From Acanthosoma haemorrhoidale (taxonomy: Eukaryota > Arthropoda > Insecta > Hemiptera > Acanthosomatidae), in the NCBI GenBank assembly GCA_930367205.1, contig OV884011.1:46079754-46143753 (forward strand): a DNA stretch of 64,000 nt, read 5' to 3'. A model generated the notes under the pieces. The model ran no database searches. It worked only from the letters and a program-made list of their open reading frames with translations, and was not told the DNA's origin. Numbering within the stretch: the first letter of the stretch is position 1; each line of letters begins with the position of its first letter. The translations under genes and the position numbers were made by a program. This document shows positions 23,750 through 36,831 of this stretch, one piece after another.

Positions 23750-24339
23750 AGGTTATTATGGATAATCGTTTTCTTGGAACCTTAAGGACCTCTGGATCTA
23801 AACCCTATCAATCCTGCCACAATCTATTTGATTTGATTTTTTTATTAATTGATTAGTAAAACATTGAGGAGTTTTTCACAATCAAAAATGTTTTTCAAAT
23901 AAAAAAAAATTGAAACGTGGTGACTCCTATAATTTGTTAAAGAAATTAAAATAAACAGTTGTTATAAATACTGATCTATCATACGTACTCGAATATTTAT
24001 AAAATATATATAAAAAGGTATTTTTATTAAAAATGTAATGAAATAAAAATTCTTATTAAATTGAATTAAGTTTGACGAATATGATCCCAAAGTTTTGATG
24101 GTCAACTTGGAACGATAGTTTCGGATTTGAATTGAAGAAGTTTTGAGGGGATAATAATGTCTTATATGACCCTTTATCATTCAATGATTATTCAGCCTCA
24201 GGAAAAAGGTTTCACATTTACGTGAAATTTCTTGTCCCTTTTCTAAACAAGGCTGGTTTAACTGTAAAACATTAAAAGTAAAACTGATAAAACATTAGTG
24301 ACAATTTTAAACTTTCCAATCACTATAATCCGTCAATTA

Positions 24340-24567
24340 ATGGATTTTGGACAATAACCAAGAGAAGAGATGATGAGAAAAAACCTTACCTGCCAGACTG
24401 GAGATGAGCCGCCGAAAGATTCTCACAGTGCACTGGCCAAAAGGTGGTCTATTCTTAACAACACCGGGCAAAGGCCTCTCAATATAAATAAATATCTTCT
24501 GATCATTGGTCCATAAAATGAAAATTTCGTACTTAACTACCCCTAAAGTTTTAGTTACGTAAAACGG
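24340..24567 (-). pseudogene. 76-codon stop-to-stop ORF, exon-like or repeat-derived
   Basis: The minus strand is open from 24567 to a TAA at 24337-24339. It contains peptides such as KYEIFILWTNDQKIFIYIER and ERPLPGVVKNRPPFGQ, whose composition looks protein-like. It has no conventional start. CAG|GTAAGG, a consensus splice-donor string, lies inside it (24384-24392). I do not recognise the family. It could be a lone exon, a transposon relic or chance. Confidence 0.25.
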
Positions 24568-24647
24568 CTAAGTATTAATGGTACGCTTAATTATGACTTT
24601 AGCTAATGGGATAATTTACAATAATTAGTATCAGTGGCACAAAACTA

Positions 24648-25245
24648 AAGCGTGCCCCAGAATTAACGCAAGATTTGAATTTGCCACCATTTGTGCAATT
24701 CAAAAAAAAAAAAAAACAATTTGACAGCTGACAGTTTAGGGTTAGTAAAAATGTAGCATTACACGATAGAACAACGTGTCTTTATTGTTGAACATTATCT
24801 AAAAAAAAATGAAAGTTTGGCGGCCGCAGTTCGAAAATTTCATACTAAATATGGTCGGAATGGTGTTTTGACTACATCAACTGTGAAGAGATTAATTAAA
24901 AAATTGACCCTAGATCGTGTGATTTAACACCTTTAGATTTCTTTTTATGGGGTTATTTGAAGTCAAAGGTGTATCTCAACAAACCCACATCCACCAGTGC
25001 ATTAAAAGAGGAAATTCAATGCTGCATCAACAAAATTCAACACATTTATGCCAAATGGTCATGGAAAATTTCGATAAAAGAGTACGTATGTGCCAGCAAA
25101 GTCGTGGAGGCCATTTTCCCGATGTGTTATTCCATAACTAACCCTATCGTATTTATTTTATAATTCAATAAAAAACAACAACAAAAATACTAAAAACTGT
25201 GTTTTCTATTTAAATCAAATCTTGCGTTAATTCTGGGACACCCTT
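24648..25245 (+). mobile_element. Core-deleted mariner-like transposon, copy 1
   Basis: A 598-bp element bounded by imperfect inverted repeats (cagaattaacgcaagattt at the left, its inverse at the right) and TA duplications at 24646-24647 and 25246-25247. The left part encodes the transposase N-terminal helix-turn-helix region (IEQRVFIVEHYLKKNES, then KFHTKYGRNGV). After a deletion junction the C-terminal part follows (RSCDLTPLDFFLWGYLKSKV), including the third catalytic Asp region. The first two catalytic Asp residues are absent. The presumed start is followed directly by TAG, and frames shift, so it cannot make transposase. Confidence 0.85.
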
Positions 25246-25734
25246 TACAAAAGGTAAATATGAAAAATATTGTGTTTACTGTACTTGAAAAATTGTAAAG
25301 TTGTATTTTAAACTAAAATTATTTATAGTAAACGTTCTATTTTTCCCCATCGTTTGAAAAACGGTAACAATAACGTATAATAAAACAGAAAAACGCTTAT
25401 TACTTTCATCTGTGAATATTACGAGTATAGTTCTACTGATGTTTTGAGTATTGTTATATTTTAATAAAAATAATGATAATATTACAGCAATCATTACAGT
25501 AATATTTACTTAAACCGAGATTATTCCCTATCGAAATCCTAACGGCTTCCATATTCACTAATTAATAGAATCATAATTTTCATTGCTGTAAGCTTACACC
25601 ATAAAAAAAATGCTCTCACCGCTTCTTCTTTAAACGGGGTATTAGAAGTCGCTTATTTTATAGCCCTGATGTACCTCTGTTATATTTAGAGAGAGACAGT
25701 CGGCCAATCATATATGAAATAAAATTCTGTTAGC
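25246..25734. other. No gene recognised
   Basis: AT-rich spacer between the mariner relic and a tRNA-like scrap. Only short ORFs are present. Confidence 0.45.
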
Positions 25735-25810
25735 CTAGGGATTCGAACCCTCGATTCCTACCACAATTGACTTATGGCTCAATCGGATATACCCAGAACT
25801 TACCGATCCA
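25735..25810 (-). repeat. tRNA-like SINE fragment with perfect B-box
   Basis: On the minus strand GGGTTCGAATCCC (25738-25750) is an excellent RNA polymerase III B-box/T-arm. The upstream D-arm region (gattgagccataagtc) is too degenerate for a functional tRNA, so a SINE or tRNA pseudogene is more likely. Confidence 0.45.
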
Positions 25811-26941
25811 GATTCTTGGGCGAAAACGCCCAGCCCAGTTTATCTGGAAAATTACATTGTAAATAATAGACCCATTTAAAGAATGCACATGAAAAAAACG
25901 TGAAGACTTTTGTCACATTCTCTTTAATTGTCCTAGCTAATGAAGGGCAAGAGAATCACAACTCCGTTGTTTCTAGGACAGGTAGATACTAAAACTACAT
26001 TTAGATGTCAATAGATCGGAAATTCATTTGGACTAGAATTTCTACAAGATTAGAAAATCTGCTTTATGTATTTTCGATTCACTATTATTGTTCTTTTTAA
26101 TTTTCAGTTGCTTAAAAGTGTCTGTATTGTAAGTTCTTTTAATTTGAATTTATTAATAATAATAATTATGATTAATTATGTTTTTATCCTAATTATACTA
26201 ATGTTTATTTGTGTTGTTTTTTTGCGCTGGTTTTGTTTTGATTTTCAATGTACATACTAAATACACATAAATAAATAAATAGTAGGATATGTAAATAATA
26301 AAAAAAAAAAAAGTAATGTATGAGACTAAATAACTAAAGCGGCCTTTATGCAAGGGTAGTGCAGGAAGGAAGGAAATAAATTTTTTAAGAAGATGGGGGG
26401 ATCTAATCGCCTTTCTCAGCTCTAATAATTTCGTGGTCATAAACCATGTAAATATATATATATAGTTTAGCAATCGTTTTAAGGTATCATAAATTATTAC
26501 TAAAACTAGTGATATTTTGATCTATTTTCTTCTTTTATCTAGAATTTCTTTTATGTAGTCAGGTATGGGCCTGATGGATAATAAATAAATTCAGGCAGGC
26601 GATTTCATATTAGGTTAGTCCTATCGTTTATTTTTACGCGTACCGGTTAAGTTGGGTGAAGGTGCCCTATTATTACTGTTAGTGTATTATCTATTTTTCA
26701 AAGTAGACGCTAGCCCGAATTCAGTATGTACAAAGCCTAGCCCTTGCGCAATTGATATAAATAAATAACAAAATAATATATTGGATTAGGATTGCGAGTT
26801 ACATACTTCGATAACACATAGACATGAAACGCTTGGATAGGGAGAAGGGTAAAAAATGTGTGGCCTACTGAAAGCAATAGCTATACCGAAACTGACTTCA
26901 GAATATTACTGAATTTGTTGGTGCCGAGTTTCTTACCAAAG
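25811..26941. other. No gene recognised
   Basis: AT-rich, with short low-complexity ORFs rich in Ile, Leu and Phe that reflect base composition. No repeat is recognised. Confidence 0.45.
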
Positions 26942-26972
26942 ATATCATTGCTGCTTTCTACAGCAATGATAT
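26942..26972. repeat. Hairpin with 12-bp perfect arms
   Basis: ATATCATTGCTG and CAGCAATGATAT are exact reverse complements separated by 7 bases. The stem is mixed in composition, so it is less likely to be a low-complexity artefact than the AT hairpins elsewhere. Confidence 0.5.
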
Positions 26973-27321
26973 GGTCAAGACTACAACTTGACGAGAAAAA
27001 CCTTAGACAGGTGCCTTAAATTCTTGTTGTAAACGGCTAAAACTAGATTGTTTCATTCAGACGGCATTCTTGGTAAATTTATATCGGCCTCAGACAAGTT
27101 ACAGTACGAAAGAATTCTAGCTCCAATAGAGCGTGTAATGATATAAAGTCCACATTTCAAACGAGCAGTCACTAGACTAATTACAATGCCAGTCAATCAA
27201 TCCTCTCAGGAACATGTGAGGCATGCGTTCCCAAGATGTCGCAGTAACAGGTAGGTTACTCGTTGCGGCTAAGTTATGTTCCGAATACTCGGAGTGACAT
27301 GCACCGAGGACGCGGTGGCTG

Positions 27322-27525
27322 TTGAACCCAGCTTTTAAGAAGCTACACCAGCGAGGCCGCCTTAGTCACCGAGGTTGTACCTCATTGGTGATTCATCGTC
27401 GCTTCGTGACCCGCAACTTTCCTCAAGGACCGTCTTCTTGCGTGTTTGGGATTTTCCAGGGAATTGGTAAGCGGCCTGAAGTCGACCTATTAACCCAGCT
27501 ATGTGGAAAACTCATGAATTAATCC
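27322..27525 (+). pseudogene. Possible reverse-transcriptase scrap
   Basis: A 66-codon ORF in a GC-richer patch reads RRFVTRNFPQGPSSCVFG, which resembles the G-x-PQG-S segment of non-LTR reverse transcriptases (usual form TRGCPQGSV). No flanking RT motif confirms it, and the match is short. Confidence 0.25.
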
Positions 27526-27544
27526 TAGATCTATTTGGATCCAA

Positions 27545-28990
27545 TGTTAATTTATAGGTGGCATTTGACACCGTTTTTTGGAGTTGGATTGATTGATAAT
27601 TATGCCCCGTAATTTCACTATGCTTAGAGTCATCAAGGGAATTTTCTTACTTCTAATTTACGAAGCTGCCAACGAAAAGAAGATTGGCTGTTCAACAGCG
27701 ATTACCAACTCTGAAAGTACGATCTAGGAAACTTTGGACATTTTATAGCCACAGCATTTTTCAATTATCTCCAGCAGCTCTGAATATGAATTCTTTATCG
27801 AATCTTATGTATTAAATAATTGTTATCTCAGAAAGTGTGAAAAGGTGGAATAGTTAGAAAAGCAACAGCTCTATAGTGGGTAGATTTAAATCGCTAGACT
27901 TTTATTTCACTTTCGTAATTAGAAATGGCCTGCCTTTTCCCACTTTAACGAGCTTACCTAATAGCTTACAAGCCTAATTTCTGAGCCCATAGGTGCATTA
28001 AAACTGGTCTGGAGCAATTGTTTTTCTCCTCAATATTCCCAATATTAAGATATTGATTCTTTAATGTATGCGTTCTTTATTTCTGTAATGTTGCTTCACC
28101 ACCTTGATGAGATCAAGTATTGGTGCAAACAATGGCGGGTCGAAGTTAATGAAGCAAAATGTTTCTACATTACTTTTACCCTCTGTCCGCAAGTCTTGTC
28201 CATTAGTTTATTTTAATTCCATCCCTATTCCTTTATCCGAGATTGTATAGTATTTAGGCTTACATCTCGACAAAAAGCTGACATGGAACCCACAAACGAG
28301 GCTAAAAAGGCAAAGCCTAAACACCCGCTTTGGACAACTTCAAAGGACATCCCATCTCTTAATAGAAAATAAATTACTAATCTACAAAGTTATACTTAAG
28401 CCAATCTGGACATACGGAACAGAGCTATGGGGGACAGCAAAAAAGTCGAACATCAAGCATATCCAATCCTTTCAATCAAAAGTCCTGAGAACAATAGCCA
28501 ATGCCCCTTATTACGTTAAAAACAAAACCCTTCATAACGATCAAAATATTTCCTACATTCTTGAACTCATCCCATCCAAGTTCATGAAATTTGTGCGATA
28601 CCTATCCCCCCACCCTAATCCCCCAGTCATTGTGTCACATACCCCTATAATTCTCCTCGGAGACTAAGGTGGCCTCGTGACCTGCTATAAATACGTGAGA
28701 GTGGGAGTCCTAGCAATGACCAGTTTATCTAAACATGTCCTGAGCGTCTGTGGTTCTCCCGCTATCGATTAGTCTAGCTCGTATCCGGTGACGCGGCTGA
28801 TGAAGGTGCATGGGGGACTTCCCAAGACTCCGCTTCCTCTTTCGCATCCGAGGGGAGTGACTACTATGTGGATTTGGAGGTCTCTGGGCTGTTTGTACTA
28901 GCAACTGTGTTGTAATACTGTATGAATGAGCGAGTGAATGAAGAATCGTAAATATGGTATGAATGAGAACAATAAAAAAAAAATCTTCAA
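27545..28990 (+). mobile_element. Jockey-clade non-LTR retrotransposon, ORF2 3' half plus 3' UTR
   Basis: A decayed copy of the family A element. AFDTVFWSW near 27570 resembles RT motif A. LDEIKYWCKQWRVEVNEAKC near 28100 matches the Jockey RT linker. From 28251 to the TAA at 28665-28667 there are 139 uninterrupted codons with YLGLHLDKKLTWNPQT, then LLIYKVILKPIWTYG, then FQSKVLRTIANAPYYV, all classic thumb/C-terminal motifs of Jockey ORF2. A TAG sits directly before them (28248-28250). The 3' UTR follows with cctgagcgtctgtgg and tgtggatttggaggtctctg, ending in an A-rich tail near 28970-28983. The 5' limit is uncertain. Confidence 0.8.
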
Positions 28991-31900
28991 TGAGAAGCTC
29001 AGATTTCATTTATAGTCGATGTAAAAACATTTTAGAGGGTACAAATAAAAAAATAAGCAGCCATGGTTCTAATGGATAAACTAGGACAAACATTGATGTA
29101 TGGATTTTGCATTTTGCAAACGCCTGTTCAAGCATTATTTTGTCTTTCGCAAGGAAACCTCAGTCAAAGAGCATTGAAATTGGCAGCGATCCTCCACAGA
29201 GGAGATATAGATGCACGCTGTACTATTGACGGCTTGATAAAAAGTGACTATAAAATAAACTTGATTTGCCTAATGCACTTAATAAAACGGAGCCGTAACG
29301 GTAGCTGATAGTAATACGACGAGGTACTGGGCTTGCAGAATAAAGCTGCCTGCTAGATAAGCAGCGTCTCACTTACCTTTAGGGTCTTTATCGGGCACCC
29401 AACCCTCAGTGGGTTCTCTATACCCTCAAGCACCTAGGCAAAGTTGCGATTACTTTGTCGTTCTCGACTCTCTCTTATCCACCACCTCTCCTGATCATCC
29501 GACGTTAAGGTTTAACCTTATAAAACATGTTACCCTACATATGAAACCATAATGTAAGAGGGCAAAAATTATAAGTTATAATAATAACCCCCCTCCCCCA
29601 GAAAAAAGGAAGGAGAAGCTAACAATAATATGCTGAAGAAGAAACACAGGATACGCTGGTTGCGTGATTTGCGGAGATTATCGAACCCGTTCACCTCATT
29701 AATTGGATTAAATAACAATAACAGGTTAGTTATTTTCATATCCATGAGCGGTGAACATGATTAAACATAGGCAAAATAAAATAACGGAATCATACCATTA
29801 AATCCTGGACAAAGGTAATAATGACGATGCGTTTAATTTAAACAAACAACCACAAAATATATAATTGAATTCAAATAGCTGGAGATTTGATGTATGGACA
29901 AAAGATTTAACTTGCAACTGTGATCGGCATGTATTGATTTTTCTGGTATGGTTACTCAACAAGCAAAAATTTCTTTTTCCATTTCCACAGTGATATAAAA
30001 GTACAAGTGAGAACTCTGCCAAAAAGGAACTTTCTACCATCAATTATCACTCTTTATTTGAAAGTTCATATATTTATTAAACATACTATGTCAAAAAATA
30101 GGGTTTCGTTACAGCCACGAAAAAGTTATGTTACGATTTTTGAAATTACAGTCTGACGGAAAACATAAGTGGTTTTGCGGCGCTGGGTTTCAAACTCCAA
30201 TCCGGATAACTGCACTCTTCTTAATACGAGTAAAATATCAGATTTGCCGAATTGACTCCAGTTTTTTAAACAAAGGCAATACATTCTCTTATATTGAAAG
30301 AAATACGAACGGTTTTTTTTTTTTGTTATTTTGGGGGGGGGACAATATAAACTAAAAAAATTATCATTTGTTCATTTAGGGCCTGAGGACGAAAAATAGT
30401 GTGTGTTTCGAAACGCTTAGTAAGTTTTATTAAAAAAATATATAGGTTGGAAATCTCAAAAATTTGTTATTTATTCATTAAAATATACAAAAACATTTAT
30501 TTTACAATACGAACAGAATTATGAATGACAATCAAATAGAATTAACCAAACTAAACAAAAATAAATAAAAATATGTTACGAATTAATTTGAATAAAGTGA
30601 CTATATCTCGTGTACCTTAATACCTTAATGAGTCTAAATTCACTCCTTTACCTATGCCGCAAAAAGTTTCATCCCAAGTGTAATAAAATTTATTAGTACT
30701 TCGCAATTTTATGTATTTAATTCAAATAGATTGGAAAGCAATTATTTTTGAATAGCCAAACAATCGATTAATGACTGTTAATATTTTTACAATGTGAATT
30801 GGCATGGATCGGCATCAAACATGGTCAAGTTGCGAAAAGCATTTTTATGACAGTTTCAAGTAATTATTGCTATCATAGTTTCAAATGTGATAATTTTATG
30901 TAGGGTCGTTCATTCGAACCTCTGTATAATGTTCCGTGTTAATAAGTCATACAGGTGACTGAAAGACTATTCACTTATTTATATTTTAATAAAATAACTA
31001 ATAATTTGTCACGAGAGTAACCCTAGCCGTGTACCGTCCTTTGGTTTAGAAGGCATGTATTAAAGAACAACAGACATGTTATAAACTGTTAAATTGTATT
31101 AGTCCATAAAGCTGCAGTAAAACAATCTACATCTGAGCCACTTATCGCTTCCAAAACTCACATCATCAAAAAATGTAGTCGGTGAAAAAACAAAATGCAA
31201 ACAAACACCGGGGCGAAGTCCGAAGGTAATCGAGGATGAATGGTGTGAATCGAATCGACCCTACGGTGTTAATTAAATCGATTGTACGATAAAATACTCC
31301 TGAGACAGCTCCCGACATTAACTCGAATAAGTTCCGCGTAACATAAATATCTTTTTGCGAGCGTAAATTTGTTTGATTTGAGTATACGCAATCACAACGG
31401 GAATTCAATTATTGGTATAAGGCAAGAGAAAACGCACTTCTACGGTTCGTTATTGTATCCGATATAAAAAGATTTATTTTATTTTACCTCATGGAGGGAG
31501 GATGTGGATAACATAAATTATTTTCGAATTTTTCATCATAACGGTTTTAATTTTTTTTGACCTTCTCGCTGTTTTATTGATTAATATTAGCAAAAAAAAA
31601 AGTTTTTTAGCGAATCAAATCTGAGAGCTATCGATTTCTTACGAGGTTTTAATTTAAGTTAGTTTCGGTAGTCTGTGAATAAGGTTCCATTTAGTGGCTT
31701 TTTGATAGCATATGGTCAGCTTTTAGATGAATGAAGTATGCTAAAATATTTATGGAATTTTTAGTGAACATTATTGTGATTCTGCAAACACAGAAATGAA
31801 GTGTTATACATTAAAACCTTGTTCTAGCTGGAGTCCTCATTCCTATTACGCAAATCCATATCATACCAGGTCTCATAATAAATAGTACTCCAAGTTCAGA

Positions 31901-34589
31901 GGGGAGCTTAACCTACTCCTCTGTCTGTGACAAATTGAGTCATTATAATTATCATGAATATTTATAATAATGTATATTTTATTCGCATCCAAATTTTCTA
32001 TTTCACTATTATTTTCCCATCCATAAACGTTTATATTTTCAATCCTGTTAAACAGACAACAAGTCAGTTCTGAACATTGTGAGTACTCTGTCCCACCTAT
32101 TTAACATTAATGTTTAATCATTGACCACCGACGTGACAAATTCTTCCCACTTCATCAAATATAATTAACTAAATAAATTATTTTTAATAAAATAAAAAAA
32201 AAACTTCTTTCCCTTCAAGTGAGGCATACACTTAAATATAAAGATATATTTAATATTCCTGTTCAGATATCATATTGATATTGTTTTTATAAAAATTAAA
32301 ACGGTATTCACTACTTTAACTCATGCCATAGAAGCAGAATATTTCAGATATACCGCATAAGATATCGTATCGAAATTGTTGATACTCTGAAGAATTATTT
32401 TCAATACGTGTTAGGACTTCAGCGGACCATAATGAGACTCTTTGAAGGATGGGATTCAAGGAAGTTACACTTGATACACCCATAATGCTACTTGTAAATA
32501 ATAATGAAGTGGCATAAATTATTCAACTAGAAAATAATTCAGAAACACATATTTTCCGGACGTATTGCGCAGGATATCAAATTAAAGATCTTGAAGTCGC
32601 GATTAATATTATGCGTTATGTGTTGGAGGTGTAGGACATAAAAACAGTAAAATTGTCATTGAAACGTTTGTCCTAAATTTGTGGGAAAATGAATTATTTG
32701 TGAAAATCTAATAACATTGATTCATGTTAATCATTTCCTATAGAAATGGGCCCCAGGCGTGCACGTTAATGTAGAAAATCCATTTACATAACAGGCTTCA
32801 TAACATAGCGACTTGTCTATTCAAAAGGTGCATTCACACCTTGACTGGCATGGACCGAGGAAAAAACTGTTATATCAAAATTCACTTTGATTGCTTCTAC
32901 GGAAGACGAGTCCTTTAGTAAACGCTTTTGAACTAACTAAACAATAAAAAAATATCCTAGAGAAGTCAGACGCTATTTTTCAAATTGATAATCCAAACCA
33001 CAGACAGAACACAGTCCCATTACGTCAGTGCCTTTGGATGGATTATGCAAATGGGTTTTGATATAATTCGAGTCCCACAAGACCAGGAGTCAAATAATAT
33101 CCTGAGTGGACAGTTCGCTGGTAATTAAAAATTAAACCTGTCTCATTTCCCTTTCAGTTTTCACTTCTACTGATAAGACGATATGCAGGAACGTAAATTA
33201 TATTATATATATTTATATAATAGTATACTTTTATTAAAGCCTGCCCTCAGGCTGCTAAGTCCGTATTAATTGGCAGGTTAAGTTCACTGCCTTGTAAGCT
33301 ATAGTTATTGCATCTTTATTATATCGCTTGTCAGATTTAACTGAGTTAAGGCCGAACGCGTGATTTTTATGAGTTATCCATCATCACATACACAAGTCAA
33401 ACGTAATCCTACTTTCAAAACCGTACTCGATACCTTAAGAGACCTACTCGAAAGTGAGCTAAACGAGATCATAAACAATTTTCTTATTGCATGTAAGTAA
33501 GAAATATTAAGTTTATCCATTCAGACAAAGACAGATGCGCGTAAATGCGGCTCAACAGGCAATGTAGCTCTACGAATTCTTTCATTGGTTGTTAAAGACT
33601 AAGGTCTGATAGCGTCACTGGAGTTGCTCTTAAGTACGTCTCCTGTTCAGTAAACACTTCTGAAATACCCCTTTCTAGAGGAAATCCACGAATCTTTAAC
33701 TGATTTTCTCGTTTAGGATAAGGAAAAAAAATCCTCGATTTCAACGAAATTTTTTCTATTCTTTACTGCGTTTAGTCAATTACAATTATTCACACGAATC
33801 CAAAGTTGAACAGGACAACTAACAGGGGAGCAACTGTCATAAATCAAAAAAATCTATAATAAAAACTTAAATCTATTTCAATTTGATAACCTTCTCAAAT
33901 GCGTGTTTTGTTCGAGGAAGAGTCACCCACGGTCAGGACTTTTTACGGTTAGGACATCTCAATTGTGTCAACAGTTTTGGTCAATTTTCTGAAAATAACA
34001 AATATTTTTTTCATATCTTCAGAGTAAACTACAGTAAAAGCAATTAAAAGTGATTTCAAAAGTAAAAGCAGCGAAAAAAATATAAATATAGCGACTTGTG
34101 GGTGACCGCGCACGTGATTGTGGTGAGCGCGCAGTATGTCCACGGTAGAGTTATGGTCGACTTCGGATCTTGTCCAGTGAGTATTCATTCGGAAGTTGGC
34201 CATCTACAACTAATATTCGGTCAAAATCTGGAGATCTTAAATACAATCGTTCAAAATACTGTGTCCACTTTATAATCCAACATCAGGACCAAGTGCTCAC
34301 TCCGAAAGCTGTTCACAATCTAGACTGTGAAAGACGGACAGATTCCCCTTTCGTCGTTTCAAAGTAAAGCCTTTCCCCGATTTGCAGTTATTTCTCACTA
34401 GTAAATACAGTTAAAGTAGGATTTACATTTCTTTTCTTGTTTAAATGATATGATATTCATATATTTATACGAATGTATGCCCTGAAGCTGACACAGGCTT
34501 CGTTACCTAGTCAAGGTGAAGCTAATTGCCGCTGAGATAGAGCGTATCTTATCTCTACAAGACCTGGGCTCTGCTCACTGACTCCTTTT
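28991..34589. other. Long stretch without recognised gene
   Basis: No domain-bearing ORF is visible. A GC-richer patch at 29290-29510 has stops in all frames and no family I recognise. At 32568-32625 one frame reads CAGYQIKDLEVAINIMRYV, which resembles a peptide at 38031-38085 (see findings). Confidence 0.4.
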
Positions 34590-34965
34590 GTTCGGGTGAG
34601 GGCGAAGACCGGTGGCGCTAACGACACAGCCCGGGCGTCCGCTCGCCGAACACGGGCGCTCGCCTTGTAACCACAACTCACAGAGGGGGAGTTACAAGCT
34701 TTCGAAAACCCGTGGCGCCCTCCTCAGGGAGAAAAGATCAGAACAAAGTCTTGTAGCGAGCGGCTTGTACAGCCAGTCCGCCTTTTCGTTGAACTTGAAA
34801 CTTAACTTGCGAACTGTAACACGACCACTGATCGGATCACTTGTTAAGAAATCCCTTTCAGTATTATCTAACGGCAAAGGGTGGCTTTTTCAATTTTTAA
34901 TGGAGAATAATCTTCCTAGATCCTTGGTTTTGGAATGTGGAACCTTCACAACCATACATAAATAG
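34590..34965 (+). other. GC-richer segment with 117-codon ORF, unassigned
   Basis: The segment is distinctly GC-richer than its flanks and open for 117 codons from an ATG at 34612. The predicted peptide is basic in its first half and Leu/Ser-rich in its second, with no domain or signal that I recognise. Composition suggests an imported repeat or a promoter/5' exon rather than ordinary spacer. I see no second copy in this window. Confidence 0.2.
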
Positions 34966-36831
34966 CCAATGATGATTGGTAGCGGATAGGTTAACATTTT
35001 TAGGTTAAAGTGGACTTTATAAAGAATATCACAGTTAAAGGGAAGTAAGGGGTAGATCTATTCAATAGTGTTGGATGTCCGGGAAGATAGGCTTGGAACC
35101 ATGTTCTGTTCAGGGCGGACTCTCAGAATAGAAGTTTCGACTCAGGATCAATCCATACTAACAGATTGTCTGTGTCTTCTGAGTCTATATGCAAACATTT
35201 GACTGAATTACTACCAAATGTATTGAGGATGTCCAGTGCGCTTGAATATTTCAAGTATAGAAGGAACCTAAATACTGAAGAGGCGCTGAGTTATTCATTA
35301 AATTTAAATCAGAAGATCGCTATAGATTTTATGTGATTTTCAAAAGAGTGATGTCACTCTTTCCACAGATAATCTTTAACTTAAAACTCGTCATCTTTAA
35401 TTCTTTAACTTTAATAAAGTTGAAAAAAAAAATATATTCCTAATTCTAGCATAAATATTAAAAAAACATAGATACCAAAGTGACAAAGTGTTGATTGAAT
35501 GTGTCAAATAACTCCTAGCATATGATTGATGAGCTCGGAAGTGTGTATAAAAACATCGAAGATTGTCGCTTCGAGATTAAAACCACTGGCAACCTCACAA
35601 ATCTGTCACTTTTTATATATTTTTTTTTCGAAATTGCAATCTATAATCATAGCTTCTGGTAGCCGCTATCACGCTAATCTGTCTTCTTAAAAGCAGAAAA
35701 TATAGCTTTCACCCATAAAGGGAAAAATCACTCTTCTTGTTTGCACTGTCGTTATTCATTTTGTAACTACCCACTTTTTATGTGGAAGCACCTACTAAAG
35801 CCGGTCGGTATTTTTTTTTTTCTCATAAGCTTGTTCATACTCCCTTTATCTCCTTACTAGGAAATTTATGTGGAAATCTACAAGAAGTTATAGGCTTGTA
35901 AAAGAAACCAACTGCCGGCAACAATATAAAATCTAGTTGTCAATTTAACCTGAAAAAATAGTCGGTGGAATGATGATAATTTATTTTTAAATTTAACAAT
36001 GACAAAAAATGTCATCATTAATGTAATTGTCAACATGTTAAGAATAATATCGAAATTTTAACCACTAATTATTTTCCCTTGCGATGGTTTTTAGAGCTTG
36101 ACCCAGCACAACAAAAAATCTTATTTTGCTACTTTAATGTAATATTTTGCGAATTATTTTAAGATTCATATAGGGGGGGATCCTATTTATTAAATAAATA
36201 TAATCATACTTTTATTTGATTTATTTCGTCCATTGTATACGCACTCCTCGCACGTTGGCGAACTTTGCAATAATTAGGTGCATCAATTTATTTTTTCTAA
36301 TTTTTCAATAGTTCGTTATGATTCGTTAGGATAATCAGACAGTAATGTGGTGTAAAAGAACAATCATTTTCTTCTTTGGGATGCTCGTTGTAATATGCAA
36401 ATGAAACAAACACTAAGACGATTTGGCACTTAATTGAATAAAAATTTAGTAATGCAAACATCATTTTCATGTAAAAGGACTTCAGTAACACTCGAGTACT
36501 CAACGCTGGGCCGTTTTTCCTCTGTCCAGTTCTATATGGTATTCTACTGCATTTTATTTATTGTTCATTTAGGACGAGATCCATACACATTTGCTTGGAT
36601 TCTTCAGACAAGAATATCAACGTCAAAAAAGGTATCAGCTTAGGATTGGTTATTTTGTTCTATCATAACACAAATAGTGTCAATGTTTGAGCCCACTCGA
36701 AATTGTATATTTTTCTGTAAGAACATAACGGCTTGGTACAGCTGTAAATTAGATCTGCGCTTACACCAGCAGGTGAATTGTTTTCCTTAATTATTCTACC
36801 CTGCTTAGTATCCCCTGAGACTACCTTGTAA
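34966..36831. other. No gene recognised
   Basis: AT-rich sequence with short ORFs and no identifiable repeat. Confidence 0.45.

Noticed and set aside
25735..25810. Functional tRNA gene
   Set aside because: The B-box is perfect, but the D-arm and acceptor stem do not pair convincingly.
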